Source: Lineus longissimus (taxonomy: Eukaryota; Nemertea; Pilidiophora; Heteronemertea; Lineidae). From it: 64,000 nucleotides of DNA. The DNA lies in contig NC_088323.1 in assembly GCF_910592395.1 (NCBI RefSeq), positions 2,604,001 to 2,668,000 on the forward strand, written 5' to 3'. A model generated the notes under the pieces. It saw only the letters and a program-made list of their open reading frames with translations, was not told where the DNA came from and did no database searches. The position numbers and the translations under genes were made by a program. Shown one piece after another: positions 1 to 13,567 of this stretch (within the stretch, counting starts at the first letter, position 1; every line of letters begins with the position of its first letter).

Positions 1-3000
1 ATTTTTATTTTGTGCCGATGAATCGGAAACCGACTTTATTACCTTACTACCGGTTGCAAGCGATGATTAGCTGTCGCCTAAAAGCAGCGAATTGGAATTG
101 ATGATTCGAGAGCAAAAGGAACATTTTCTTGCTTTCGAAAAGAAAACACTTCCAAGAAACACCTTTGCTGCTCACAAAGAACTCGTTGGTAGAATGCACG
201 TGTTTGAAGGAGTATGAATGTGTAAAAGAAGTGCGAAGGTACAAACATTACGCACATCTTAACCATGCTTACTTCGTTTTCATAAAACATGTAAAACTAC
301 TTCTAAGTTCAACCATTATTCAAACCCCCACGCACCCCAAAACGCATGCATGTAGTAACATCACAGGTACATGGCGATAAAATGTCCATAACTTTATAAT
401 ACGATGACTCCTGATTATATTTGCATACTATCAGCACACAACAACAACGGTAATGAAACACTTAAACAATTCACATTCTTAGCACGTTCACCACATTATT
501 GTTTAGCTCAGAAGAAACTCGCCCTCGATTCATCCCACGCGGGAAACTGTCATGCAATTGGTTATTTCAGGCAAAACACAACCTAACTAGCAATACAGGA
601 TGGGGTTTCTTCTTGGTGGACTGCTTCTTCATTCTACTTTAGTCGTTCCCAATACCTAGGGAATTTCCCATCATTAGGGTTTCTCGTGATTACACATGTT
701 CTGGAAGATGCTTCGCCGAATTGGCCGGGCGGAATAGAAAATAAACCTTATGATGTTGAAACGTAGGCATGGACCAACGAAAGCTTTGCACAGGACATGC
801 CAAATTTCAGTAAAACTTCTTGCAGTGTACTTTAGAGTAGAACTTGCAGCAGATGAACACGCTATTGAAGAAATTACGTTTGTCATGTCCATGGGCCTAA
901 AATCAATTAATGCTAACTTAAATCCTCAACTATTCATTGTGTTGAACCTAAGATCAGTCGTGCATGAGCCTGATCCTTTGCCGGATTCCAAAGGGCAACA
1001 CGTTTCGCGATGGTCATGTGGCCTGGGCCGACCAGGGGAAATACGTGTAATGATTCACATCGGTCGTAATCTAAGGGCAGAAGTCAATGCCTAATTGTTA
1101 AGGGAAAAATATAATATTTCAACTACCTACTTGCGTATTGCAACAACAACTTCATATAATTATAGACATGCAATATGAATTTAGATACTCTCAAAGCTGG
1201 TGCACCTTATGCTTACTCATTTTAAGTAAAAAACTTGATCCTGGATTTTGCTGACACAATGCCATATGAACGAAGCCAATCCAGGGAAACTATGAATGAA
1301 AGGCCTTAAAATTCTGTAGGAACAAGCTGAGAGGCAAATTGTATTGGAACACTGAAGAATTTAAGTAAAGCGAGAATTAAAAAAGATATCTGCAAACGAT
1401 TAGATCGATACATACATCATATGATTTTATATACATGTTTGCAAACAAAATAGTTATAGATTACTCTGTTCTTCTTCTGGAAAGGTCTATACGAATTTCA
1501 GTACAAGCTGTACGAAGTAAAATGTTTCCTAAAGACGATTTGCCGAGATCAATCTGCAAATTAATTGACAATGAACCTGAAACACTTGTGAATGATATTT
1601 TGACGAAGCTTAGTCAACGTCCTGTTCAGATAACATCTAATTAAAGCAGAATTAGGTTCTCCACTTAATCCCCGCCTCATTTCAGGTCAACTTTACGCAA
1701 TTCATGCATTTGGTTACATTTTTCGTTGTTTATTGGTGTTCGTGCGTGTGATTTAATAAAGTTTAAGTTTTAGCTTTGCAGTAACACTTATTTTAGTAGC
1801 ACTTGTGGAGCTTTGTAATGTATCGGCCTGCATTTTGGTGAAATAGCATGTGTTAATGATATTTGCGGCACTTCATTGCGTGTCGTCGAATGACTTTTCT
1901 GGCATCGCGTCTGGCTTGTAATCAGGAAATTCATCAGAGTGATTTTCTAGTGATGGAATAGGTTGCACCCGCTGTCTACTTTCAATTTTGATTTGGCCTT
2001 GGTCCTTTTGTCTTCATTGATAATTCACTGATTGTTTTTCTTCATTATCTATTGTAAACTGAGATATATTAGCGATGGGCATACTGCAGCGCTATCAATA
2101 ATGTACATCTACGAATTGAAACAACATACATGCTGTACTTAGCGATCGAGTAGGTTTTGACTACAATACTGACTACAATTATTGTTTTGAGGGGTGTCTG
2201 CACAGTAGGACAATTCTGATGGAAAGTTTATCTTCAAAAGGCCTTTGTGTAACAGATACACCTCAGAAAGTTTAGACATGTCGACTCAGTGTTTAGTTGT
2301 CGGGGTGTTTATATATCTTGCATCTTTTTCTTGGTTACAAAGGATAACCTCAGCGACAAGAGCAACTCAAAGCAATATTTTCCGTTTGGTCACATCTGTC
2401 TATACCTGGATAAAGTTCTAATGTCTCAAACTCTCTACTAACATTAGCTTCATCGATAATTATTCTCTGTCCTCTTGGGAAGGTGAAGGGAGAGTTCTAA
2501 TCGGTGGCCGGTGTAACACGGGGTCAGTATCAGCTTCATCACGGTCGATCGTTACTATTTTTCCCTGTTCCTCTTAGTCTTTTAAGCATCTTTTTAGAAA
2601 GTTAAATTGACCGATTGATTTCGTTGGCCTGAAAATTGGCATTTTACGGGCTTGGATTTGATACAAGTGCTGTTTTATTGACGACCAGAATTCTCCAAAA
2701 TGGTAGTAGCTGGTAATATAGTGACCGCTGTAATATGAACGGTCTCAGCTAGGAAATGAGCATGCGTTTCTAAGATTCGGCAATGAAGAAAGTCCAAAAG
2801 CTCAAACAATAAAACCAGTCGCATTCTTTGCAAAGTTTTTTGTGCTTCAATTTAGAAAGAAAGCAATTAACAAGCTACACAATGTACTACATAATGCAAC
2901 TATCGTCTATATCGTATAATATTAAATATGATACACGTTTGCTGTCAGCAGCGATAAGGAAGACACCGCTTACATCCATATCAACAAGATAATGGCATTT

Positions 3001-6000
3001 TAAAAGGTTTCCACAGCTAGACCTTGAAGGTTTTCAAGTGCAATATTGTATGCAGTTTCACGGTGTGTAGGATATCAATATGACAGATGCCAGACAAGCA
3101 TAGGAACATAAAAAAAGGATAAAATACTCCACGCAATTTTATGTTGTTCATTGGGAAATAGTTCGTCAAAAAAATTATGGCGAAGAAAACAAAGATTTTT
3201 TCCAGAAATACTCGCCTCTCATTATTAAGACGTCAGGATTATGTTTTTGTGAAGGATAATTTCCGATGCAGTGATTTTAATCATCGGTGGACAATGACCA
3301 GCATGCATTTTTTGAAGATTTGTCCGTGCAGCATGGTGATTACGCTTCTTGTCAATTTGGTTGGAAGGAAGACGAATTAGGTAAGAAGTAGTTGGACTCA
3401 GTTTTGCTGTCTGTAAAACTACTGTTATCACTGGCTTAATGACAGAAAGTTTGGATATCGATCGCTCTTACTACTTTTATTGTTACTGAATTTCCTGTCA
3501 TACGTTCAAAAACAAAGAAGTGGGACACTTCTTCGGTCTGTTTCCTTGCCCCCTGGTAAGCTTCTGTAAATTTTGCTTAAAAAAAATAAATCCAAATGTA
3601 ATGATTTTAAAATCATATCTAGCTCTCCGACTAATAAATACAACCTGCAAATATTAATTGATATCCATTAAGTAAATTTTTATCATGTTTACCACATTCC
3701 GCTCAATTTAATGCATGCGGCCATATTCATTGACGTGGACACAAGTACACCATACATTTCAACAATTTGGATAATTGAAAATTGTTGACACAATATGAAA
3801 TATTGAAGATAATTAGCGCGCTGATATATCTGAATCGGCTCAAAATTAGTACCGTGCATGATTTGTCAGACGTGGTGAGTATAGGAGTTGGAGCTGCGTT
3901 CACGGAAGATGAAAATGAGCAAGGGATCGAGCCGACCATGCCGCTTTCATTTTGTCATGTATTGTGTTGCCTGTGTATCGATGGACGTGGCTCGTATGCA
4001 ATGTGAGCGTACAAACGTGCCGTACATTGCAATGAATTGGTTACATATATAAAGTATGATTACGCTGCTCTTTCGAATCGTAGTTAAATGGTGTTGGCGT
4101 CAACTTGACGCGTCGATACATAACAAAATCCATGAACCGATATGGTAGAGACAATTAAAGAACCAGTAGGTAAAACAATATGTTTACAGAAGGCGTTACA
4201 ATTGTGTGTTTTATGACAGATCAGAACATATTGAAATGCTATTTAATCGATTTCGCTCTGCAAGGCATCACATTCGGTTCTCGATTGCATTTCGTGGGCG
4301 AGACCACTTTGTTCAAATTGTGGATGATGTATGTACTCCATCAAGTTTATGAAATGATGTACTGGGTTCACAACCGCCCATACACATAAATGCAAAGCTA
4401 TTATGATTGTTCCTTGGTCCCTTTTCTGTTTTAACAATCGTAAATTTATCAGTTTTTACGGAATGTTGCTCAATAACATAATGTTTGAGTGGCGAAAATC
4501 GATAGCTATTTGAATGAATATGGAGATTTAGAATGGGTAATATGTTTTATTTATTACGACAACGATTTTATATAGTTTGACGCTGTACTATTGCGCATCA
4601 CTCACCTGTCTTCCTTGAAAAATGGATCATACAATTCATATTATAATAACAACAGCCGCACTGTCTGTTTTGCAACTATTATAATGCAACACCTACGCAA
4701 ACATGATATTCTCCATCCTCAACGGCAGCGCAAAGGAAGAATACGATCAAAATGCTTTAAATTAACTAATATCAGCTTTTTAAGTTATGTGTCTACGAAT
4801 GTCCTCATTGGCAGTGATAGTACATCTTCTGACAACAACACCACTACACTTGATTTCAAATATTTCAATGCGACAATTTGTTTTTGCTTTTTGCGAATCT
4901 CGAACAGTCGCGAAATCCCAAAGTGCGGAAGGCGTAACATGCTTTCTTATTTGCATTGAATCATAGGTTCCAACATTTTGATATATTTCATATTTTATGT
5001 CTTTTTGAGCGGTAAGAGCATTGTTTTTTCTATGATGATATAAGCTTCTGCTGGTAAATGTAGCGCGCTATGTCATTGTCCATTCCAGAAGCATTAAACC
5101 TTTTGAATATCGCATGTTTGAAGCCACTTTTACCGACTCGATTTTAATGATATTTTCCGTTTTCGTCACTCAAGCTGAACCCAAGAGACTCGGTATCTAC
5201 CTTACAGCAAAATGCCTACCCTATGAGCCACTTTAGTTATTACATATAATTGCTGAATCTATAGCCTGCTGACTCGGCCGGCGCGGAGCTCATTTAAACT
5301 GATTTAGCTTAATGGTCGGGGAGCTTAGCCTGTCAGCGCAGTTATTGCACACAATGTGCCCTAATGCGCAGGTGGAAAGGCAGGGGCAGAGAGTTCATCA
5401 TATTATTTTATGTAAGTGGCGCCAATTGACATTAAGTTTCATATCGACTACTTTACTGCAGTAGGATTTTTGTCGCCTCGGGCGATAGCCATCACCATCA
5501 TTAACTTTCCCTTCTAAACTATTGCTGAATTACTATTCATGCAATTGTACTGCTCATGTTTCGAATCGACCGTGAAGTAAAGCATATCACTTTAGCCTTA
5601 AGATAGTCAGCACTAGATCTTTCAGTCTCACAAGCACTCAACTCGAAACAGAAAGTGGTACCAACATATCCTTGAACTTTATGTCCATATTTCACTGTGC
5701 AAAAGGCAACTAAATCTTAAGAGAAATCTTGAACCGAAGTTTCTTTACGCCGTCAAAAAGGAACACATAGCATTACTTGCTAAGGATGCCTTGATGTCTG
5801 TAAAATTTAAATCTGCCCACAAAAGCACTGTCCTTTTTTAACAGTGCAAAGTTTTCATGACAAATGTGCGTTTTACATTATATGTTACGAGTGGCTATGT
5901 TTTCATTGATGATGTAAAACAAACGTTAGCATTTTATGTGTACAGATTTAGTCGTGCAGTAAAAAAACATATTTTAGAACGATTCCCCTTGCGTTGTTGC

Positions 6001-6810
6001 GTGAGATGATTTAGTCAGAGAGAATACGTGACTTAACGCATTAGAAAGTAATCCATGGGGTCAATTCTGATAGAGTTTTCATATGATATACACTCGGGCT
6101 TTGACTGTCATTTGCTTTTTATGCATATTACGTGTGGTTTATCTTTCTTCGTGTTTTCCTGAATTTCAAGGTTGGTAAAAGCACATAACATGACATCTGA
6201 TATAATAAGCGTGAGATCGATAATGATTCTCCACAAAATAGCACGTTAGACTGCGTAATAAATAATGCCACTTTAGATACCACCTGCTACCACCCTTCGA
6301 GTTACTTCTTTGTATCATTCGTCATCAAAATTTCAAGTGGTTTTGATATATTTTGCTATATTCATTTAATTTTTGCCTCTCATCTGAAAATTGTAAAAGT
6401 GAGTAAAATAACATAGACATGCGCACTGCATCCCACCCAATTACTAGTAACTATCAAATGCTTGGAGTAATCGTAACGCCAAGTGCGTGAAACGTGTTGC
6501 ACATTTTTTTTTATAACCTATGTTGTGTGATGCGCTTACGAGACCCATCTTGCCTGGGGGAACGAATATGTAGTTCCTGATCAGACCCACTTGACAAATC
6601 AACTGCAAACATTGGGGAATCTCAATCTCTCCATTTTCATGCGAAAGCACATCATAATTGGGTAAATGTTTTAACTCGTGTAGTTAAAAGTTCGACGATC
6701 GTATGATATCTACTGGCATCTTGTTATAATTCAAACATGAAGTTATGAAAATGATAAAGTATGATATTTACGTTGGCTGGGAAAGGACATCACATGATTT
6801 AAAAAAAAAA
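1..6810. other. Gene-free stretch, no recognised feature
   Basis: Short open frames occur on both strands, but none shows a recognisable domain, a convincing splice-site context or clear coding composition. The longest, at 750-1094 (+) and 4591-4959 (+), are low-complexity or AT-rich translations that I regard as chance. No tRNA, rRNA or long repeat was seen. Confidence 0.5.
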
Positions 6811-6821
6811 ATTTTCAGGAA

Positions 6822-6892
6822 ATAAATAACTCGATCACCCGAGATAATATCTCGATCGTCCGAGTTATTTATCTCGAGCGATCGAGATATTA
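6822..6892. repeat. Interleaved palindromes built on TCGATC/CTCGAG words
   Basis: Two inverted repeats overlap. A 12-bp arm at 6822-6833 (ataaataactcg) pairs with 6861-6872. A perfect 14-bp arm at 6845-6858 (taatatctcgatcg) pairs with 6879-6892. Because the arms interleave, the two hairpins are mutually exclusive. A further small palindrome, cgagataatatctcg, lies in between. It follows a run of ten or more A residues at 6800-6811. It resembles a foldback repeat; a regulatory role is only a possibility. Confidence 0.6.
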
Positions 6893-6900
6893 TACTCCGG

Positions 6901-8257
6901 CCAACTATAACAAAACGACCTTGTCATTGTATGTTGGAACAAATTTCTGCAAACCAAAACGGACGAATGACTGCATGGACAATTTATTTTTAATGACGTA
7001 TTTTTTACTGCGAATTGAACAAGGCAAAACGAATTGTGTTCCATGCGACGCGAATTCGCACGAGTAGATCTCAGTGATGGCGTGATGATGCTCGTGACAG
7101 AGAACCAACGGTGTCATGAATGAAAGTTGAGGCGCCAATTATGGTATCATTTTTATTGTTCAGTGCAAATTATTGCTGGTAATTGAATGTTTTGAAAACA
7201 CCGCTCTGACGGAAGACTGAAGAAGTTGTTTCGACGTGACGGGCGAAGGCATTTTGTCGCATTTTTTACATTCCGCATTCTTCGCAAAGAAAAACTTTGC
7301 GGTGTAGTATCACCAATCTCTGCGTATCCGTGGTTTGAGTCCCTGCACATTCATAAAGGGTTCTTGAGAGGAGTTTTGTACGTGGTTGTACCTGTGATCG
7401 TTACTTGTCATCACCACACCATCAATAGATGCACTGACCCCGAATGAACTGACACTATTGGATGTACGTCGATACCAGGGCCTCGTATGCATTTCTTACA
7501 CACCGATGCTATGCATTCAGTGAGAGAACCAAGCGAACTAATAGGAAGTTAAGAAAACACTGGTCACTATGTGATGGGTATAGTTTTTCTGTCAATCAAG
7601 CCAACTACCTCAGGAAGGAGGAACAAAAGCTATCGGAAGTGCAAATGAGGAAATCGACTTCTATCAATTTTCAGATGGGTGAGAATCAACTTCTTCGCTT
7701 TCTTCCTTTGAATACGCACTGTACTGACGGTTTGGGATAGGTTTGCAATGACCCCATTGCCGGGTCGACAGGTGCAATTAAATTACCGTTACAGCAAATA
7801 CTATATATCCGTTATACCATCTCATTGTATGAACATTACGTCAGAGCATTATATTCTCGATAATAATTATGGTGCCTTTTTAAAACTCTCTCACCATTTG
7901 AGAACAAGAAGAGTTGCAAGTTTGATGCGTCATCTCGCGTCATGCTAAGTGCCAGGTATTGAACTAGCTATACATTTTTATTTTTTTTTGTTGCATTGCT
8001 AAATTAATCATCGTATTTTTGTACTGCAATGTAATTTCAATTCGGTAGAAGCATGATTTTTAGTTAAAATGATTATAAAATATATTACTCATCGATAGTG
8101 TTTACAGCTTTAAGCGTTTCAAACATTTGTTGACACGAACAGAGTTGAAAGGGAATTTTAGAAATGCAGTAATACGAATCATTTTTTTGGGAAATACTTC
8201 CCACATACATCAGTCTCTGATAGTTGAACTATTTTGAAAAGTAGGCCAAGGCCGATA
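6901..8257. other. Gene-free stretch
   Basis: I see no convincing exon. The open frame at 7462-7740 (+) has no recognisable motif. The stretch ends at the TA dinucleotide that borders the inverted-repeat element starting at 8258. Confidence 0.45.
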
Positions 8258-8732
8258 TTAGGGAGTTTCCGCATCGCTTACGATTACGATTACGATTACG
8301 ATTATCGTAATACTCTCAAAACCGGCATGAACCAGAAATTTTGTTTCCGCATTCACACCAACGACTTGGTGTACTGTAGTATAGGCCCTATACTCCGCTC
8401 TCATGCTCTGGGTGCACTTTTCTCGGCGCTAAAACATGATCAAAATCGCCGTTGATCACATTAAATGCAGTTCCTATGTTTGACAGATATGTTCTAAAAG
8501 TATTCTTCAATGAATATTTCACCTTGAATTTGATATGTAGCGTGGAACTATGGCTTTTCACTAATCCATGTAATCGTTTTTCGACTTACGAAGATCAGCT
8601 GGAATCCTCGTAAGAACGAGACGAAAGTACCATCGACGATTTCGCTGGGGATGACGTAGCACCAAAAATCGATGACGTCAAACACAAATCGTAATCGTAA
8701 TCGTAATCGTAAGCGATGCGGAAACTCGCTAA
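8258..8732. mobile_element. MITE-like element with 46-bp terminal inverted repeats carrying a hexamer array
   Basis: The terminal inverted repeats at 8258-8303 and 8687-8732 match at all but one of 46 positions. Each starts ttag[g/c]gagtttccgcatcg and runs inward into about four copies of the hexamer ttacga. A TA dinucleotide abuts both ends (8256-8257 and 8733-8734), as expected for Tc1/mariner-type target duplication. The interior of about 380 bp has no transposase-like frame, so this would be a non-autonomous copy. A CRE-like TGACGTCA lies inside the right half at about 8674. Confidence 0.8.
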
Positions 8733-8734
8733 TA

Positions 8735-10550
8735 AAGGGCATCAAATAGGAGGCAACTCATGAACTCAAATATTGATCTCAGTTATGACCAGTTGTTAAT
8801 ATTTTCTGGTTACTTTTGTCCCTATATCTTGTTGAGGAGCAACTACTATTTTGGCTGTAAATATTATTGGTGACCGTGCACTTTTATTTTAGAAATGTGA
8901 ATATCACGATCATTGGCAACGCTGCTGTAAGCACGTTTCGCGGTCGTGTATTATTGGCGAAAAAGGTTTGAAGCTGCGTGCTCAAACCTAGCTTATATGG
9001 GCTCCTCATGAATTTTTCACACGAGGCATGATGCCCTGAACGCACTTTATAATAATTTCATCAGTACTATGCCGGCGTGGAATCTTGTTTTGCAAGTCCA
9101 CTGCATATGTTGTCAGGAGATGGATAGTAATTGTTTCTCTGACAGTCTTATTCCACCCAGCTGCTCCAAAACCGACTTGAAAGACTTCAGATATCAAATA
9201 TATACATCAGGCACTCTGGCGCTTTATCACCTAGGGCGATCATGATTGGATAGTACCTTTTGAAGTGCTTGAATTCATAAACAAGTATCATGCTACGGGT
9301 CGTTTGGACGAGTTTAGATGTTGGCGTGTTAGACAAAAGACAATTGAACCCATTTATCCCCAGGCTGTTCTCTTATATGCCAGTCACTACGTCAAACATA
9401 TGCACCCAAATAAAGGAAGAATATATAAGTGTCGAATCCTGAAATCCTGATAATGAAATAAGCAGCCCGTCATTCGCATTAAGAAAAATACACGTCTGTT
9501 CATTTACTGTAGCTGACAAAATGCCTGCTACTATACGGTAGTTATGACACAACGTTGGCGAATATGCAAACCAAATAGAGTTGCCGGCTGGGCCTTAATT
9601 CATACACGAAAATTAATGGATTATTCGCTATAGTCCAGTTATTATCATGGGAGAGTTCTTTGATAAGTAAATTGCATTCGTGCAATAAATCACAGGGGAC
9701 TGGTTTCTACAAAGGGCTCGCTGCGGTAGATGGGTAGTTGAAGCCATCCACCTCGTGACCTCTCTAAACCGAAAATCGGAGACCTGTGGTTGTCGGTTGT
9801 TCAAAGCACGAAGCACCTTTTCATCAGAAAATCCTTTTAAGCACCATGGATAAAATGATCGAGGTCATTAGTTTAGCCGCATATCATGAAGACTTAATGA
9901 TATAATGAAAAAGCACTCATAACAGCTAAACGATATATATTGCTCTTTTTATCGATAAATAAACGCCCCAACGGCTATTAATAGTGATCTTATTATTGAT
10001 ACACTATCAGCTATATGTCAGAGTCAACTACCAGTTATCGGATGCCGATTCACAACACGCTGATGCAACATCAATCGTATTTAACAATCTTGTCTGTGAG
10101 CAAATCGCATACATGTAGTTAAATGTTTCAATCTTTGTCAGTTCAATCAATACATTTGTTGCCCTCACTTCGCAGTTAAATGAATTCATGCCTCGCCCGA
10201 TGCATGATCTATTGTCTTTTAACAAAGACCGCTCGCGCCTGGGCCTTAATTCCCATTGGTTTATTGTCCTAACAAAGAGTTACCAGGGTAAATCTTGATT
10301 ACATCGACCCATTGAAACTTTCCTGAGGTCAATTAGCCTAATCCGGTTAGGGAAAGACACAATAGAGCGTCTAGGCCTATTGAGGTGCGCCTGCATTTCT
10401 TTTTACTTCAAGGTACAGGGGCAGAATTTCGTAAAAAATCATGACACGATTTCCTGCTGCTCAATAATGTGACCTTTGACAGTCGGATAGTCAAGTAATA
10501 ACCACATGAAAGAATTAATACATAGTCTCATTAATGCTCTCGACGGAACA
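8735..10550. other. Gene-free stretch
   Basis: No domain-bearing open frame, RNA gene or repeat of note was recognised. The short frames at 9006-9197 (-) and 9628-9816 (-) look like chance. Confidence 0.45.
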
Positions 10551-10553
10551 ATA

Positions 10554-10671
10554 GTGAGGTTTCGCAACGACCCGTTTAGGCCCTGCGACGACGTTTATAT
10601 ATTGTGTGAGTTTACCTGAACAATAGATAAACGTCGTCGAAGGGCCTAACCGGGCGGTTGCGAAACCTCAC
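10554..10671. mobile_element. Foldback MITE, 118 bp, TA-flanked
   Basis: Two 44-bp arms, 10554-10597 and 10628-10671, are inverted copies with four mismatches, separated by a 30-bp loop. The ends read gtgaggtttcgcaac and gttgcgaaacctcac, and TA flanks both sides. Partial matches to the end motif (ggttgcgaaacct) recur near 49757 and, weaker, near 23817. This suggests a dispersed family. Confidence 0.8.
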
Positions 10672-10674
10672 TAA

Positions 10675-13190
10675 GCAATTTTTACACCAAGTTCCACAGC
10701 TTGGCGATAACTGAACCAATCAGCCTGGATTTTGATGAAGTAAAGTTTGAAATCGCCTCAGGGGCTGCTCACATGAACATGTATAGTTTAGTCATTTGCA
10801 ACTCATCTCCAAGTTTCTTAATTAAAAAGAAAATCTGAATTTCAACAAAATGGGAACATGATGAAATAAACACAGTACAAGTTCTTTGCTCGCGTATTTT
10901 AAAAATTAATTTTGAAAGCTTACTAGTACCTCCCTGCCTTGAACATCGAAAATGACAAATAGATGTTTTGTTATAGTTTGTGAAGTAAAGGTATGCAAAT
11001 ATGTACACAACGTTTAAAAAACTATACAACCAGCGCGAAATTTAATATTTAAGTGGGAATAGTGCATAATAGAATGATTCGGATATATTTATACGGATTG
11101 CAAATTTCTGAGGCAGGGCCAACCGTTATTCTATCAGTTCAACTTTTCGCAAAACCCCCGAAACGCACACGTGAGGGCCTATCCCATTGTTTGACTTCGT
11201 TATCAGGAGGTCAAACATGAGATAGGCGTTCAAGTTGGCGTTTCGGAGTGTTGGCCGGACTTGCAACAATTATTGCTGCTGCCGTACACGACTATTATGT
11301 AATCTTGGTTTCAGGTATTCCACGATACCGGGGAAAAACATCCGGTTGTATGAATATTAATGCTTCCGAACTGGGTAGCTTAAATACTGTTTTGCCGTAA
11401 AACGAGGACGAACCGGAAATCTGAACAGCTGGGACCACATGGTGGGTGAAATATCAGAAAGGACCACATGTCTCTACCATAGTTCTGTTAACTTAGATCT
11501 AGGTCAATAAAATGTCAGACGATTAATAAAATTCCTGCTTTCACACAATTTTCACAGGTTTTCAACGTAAGAGTAATGATTTAGCTCCATGAAAAATGGG
11601 CATAGGTAACGGAGCGTATTGGAGAACGATAGGTTTGCAAAGATATCATTTACTTCAGAAAGCTAGTGTAAAAGTTGTCTTTTTGACGATACACGTTTAC
11701 ACCATAAATTGTCCCCAATTCTTAATCCCAAAAGACTGGTAACCTAAAAATACGACGTAAGTACAGCAATATCTATCAAAACTACATGTAGGCAAAATTA
11801 CTACATGTAAATCCTAAATTAGATGATTCGCTCAGAAACCAAAGCGTAAAATGTTTAATGTTTGGGTTGTAACAGTGTTTTTGATTTATAGCGGTAACAT
11901 TGGATGCATTACAATAAATTGTAATTTATCTGAGTGGGTTTTAATTGACTTTAATGGTAATTTTGTTATCATTTCCCTATTGCCATTATCTGAATAAAGA
12001 GCTACTTTTAGCGATACATGACACATATATGGGGCTATTAGCAAGTTGGTAATATTTCAGCATATATAATGTGTTAGATACTTGAACGTGATGATTTCAT
12101 ACTAAAGTGAGCTAAAACCATGAAAACCGTAGGTTATAACATGACACTAGTAGAAAGACGACCAGCCAAAAGTGTCACCGGGAACTGCCGCCCAGGCCGT
12201 GATGAAACAACAACTCACGCTAATTGAAAGAATCATTTAAACTGGAACTAAAGAAAGATGTACACACGTGTACATTTTTCAATTAACGAAGCGGGGTGGG
12301 TCACAGACTTACCACCTTTGGAAGTAGATCGACCAGGCAGTTCAAATCCACCGAAGCACCCACCATGACCCGGTGTAGAAGTAAATAAAGACCCCTCCAA
12401 CTTCCCCCAGAAAACAGCCCAATTCGGTCAAATCATCATTTCAACTGGACGTTCGCCGAGTGCGCCGATTAGTCTTTACTTTCAAAACTCGGTTGGTGAA
12501 TTGAATTTCTAACCTGAAGGATTCCCAAGGGCAGAACCATCATCGGATTGAAAACTTCTCGTTGATGAAAACAAAAGTCAGCTCATTATTCGGAGGTCTC
12601 AGACTCAGACGACTAATCAAATTGGCGTTACCCGTTAAAGCACTGGGTAGAGTTCAGTCAAAATACACTGTCGAATGAATTTATCTCTTCCTGGTCGGAG
12701 CCATCTCCGCCATCAAGCTAAAGTATAATGGCTAATCATCCTAAAGTACGAAGACGTTTGATGTTGTCTAACAATGTCATGTATACTACCTAGACGTTTG
12801 AAATAAGTTTGCTCCGGTGTTAAGGCAGATGTAGTCTCATTTTGATAGTCCTGTCGTATATCTTTTCAGTCTTTGATATTTATCACGTGGATAGTAAATT
12901 GGTCCATACCCAATGTACTTACGCCAAGGGATTAGCGCACGGTGTTATGAAGTCTAAACTCAGCCACTCCTCGATTGTGAACTTTCATTATTGGAAGTCC
13001 TCACGCTCAAGCCATTAAGGCAATTAAAGCGGATGTCTCAAGATACTATCTCAATCATCTGTGTCGGCTTGTTCCTTGGAATTGCTTGAACACCTAGCAT
13101 GCAAAAATCTCTCAGAGGTGGGTTGAAAATTCGGTTATGCCTAAAATATATCAAATATGGGGCGTTTTAGAACATGAATTGATATCTTAC
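10675..13190. other. Mostly gene-free stretch
   Basis: No recognised gene. On the minus strand near 12315-12440 there is a coding-like open segment ending at a good donor (gtaagt), but I found no acceptor with matching phase. I therefore do not call it. Confidence 0.35.
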
Positions 13191-13325
13191 TCTCGGTATA
13201 AGTTGTCTCACCAAACACCGCCCCGATAATAATTTCGACGGAGACATCCTGAGCTATTGCCCTGACTTGATTGCACGGTTGTGGGCGACGACACTCACTA
13301 GGGGCTCGTATTCCAAATGCAGTCA
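13191..13325 (-). CDS. Possible internal exon of an unrecognised gene
   Basis: On the minus strand an acceptor (taagcag, exon start 13325) opens a 135-bp frame. It closes at a strong donor, GAGA|gtaaga (exon end 13191). The 44 complete codons encode a segment with three cysteines (SECRRPQPCNQ) followed by a hydrophobic strand (VSVEIIIGAVFGET). The exon enters with two bases and leaves with one. A candidate upstream exon ending at 13507 leaves one base, so the phases are compatible. I do not recognise the family, and no further exon was found. It could still be a chance open frame. Confidence 0.3.
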
Positions 13326-13506
13326 CTGCTTAATGGTACAAAGTAAAAGGAATCAAGTGATGCTACTTGAATACTAATCAGCACTCTTTGTCTAATCGTA
13401 AATTATTCAGTCATGAGTGTATACTGACGTTTTTGTTTTTGCAAATATAACTCGAAAGTACACGATCCTTCGATTATTTTCGTGTTAAATTCAAATGGAG
13501 ACGTAC

Positions 13507-13553
13507 CTGCATGAGTTTCGCTATCAGATATCTCCAAATTCAGATCTTTTTTC
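13507..13553 (-). CDS. Possible upstream exon, acceptor uncertain
   Basis: This minus-strand frame reads KDLNLEISDSETHA and ends at a strong donor, GCAG|gtacgt (exon end 13507), in phase 1. That matches the phase of the candidate exon starting at 13325. The 5' limit is unclear because the sequence upstream is a G-rich run (the C tract at 13557-13566 on the plus strand), which would encode glycine if included. The stated upper coordinate is approximate. Confidence 0.2.
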
Positions 13554-13567
13554 AATCCCCCCCCCCA

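Noticed and set aside
12315-12440. Minus-strand open segment ending at a gtaagt donor
   Set aside because: No acceptor with compatible phase to the candidate exons at 13.2-13.5 kb, and no recognised motif.
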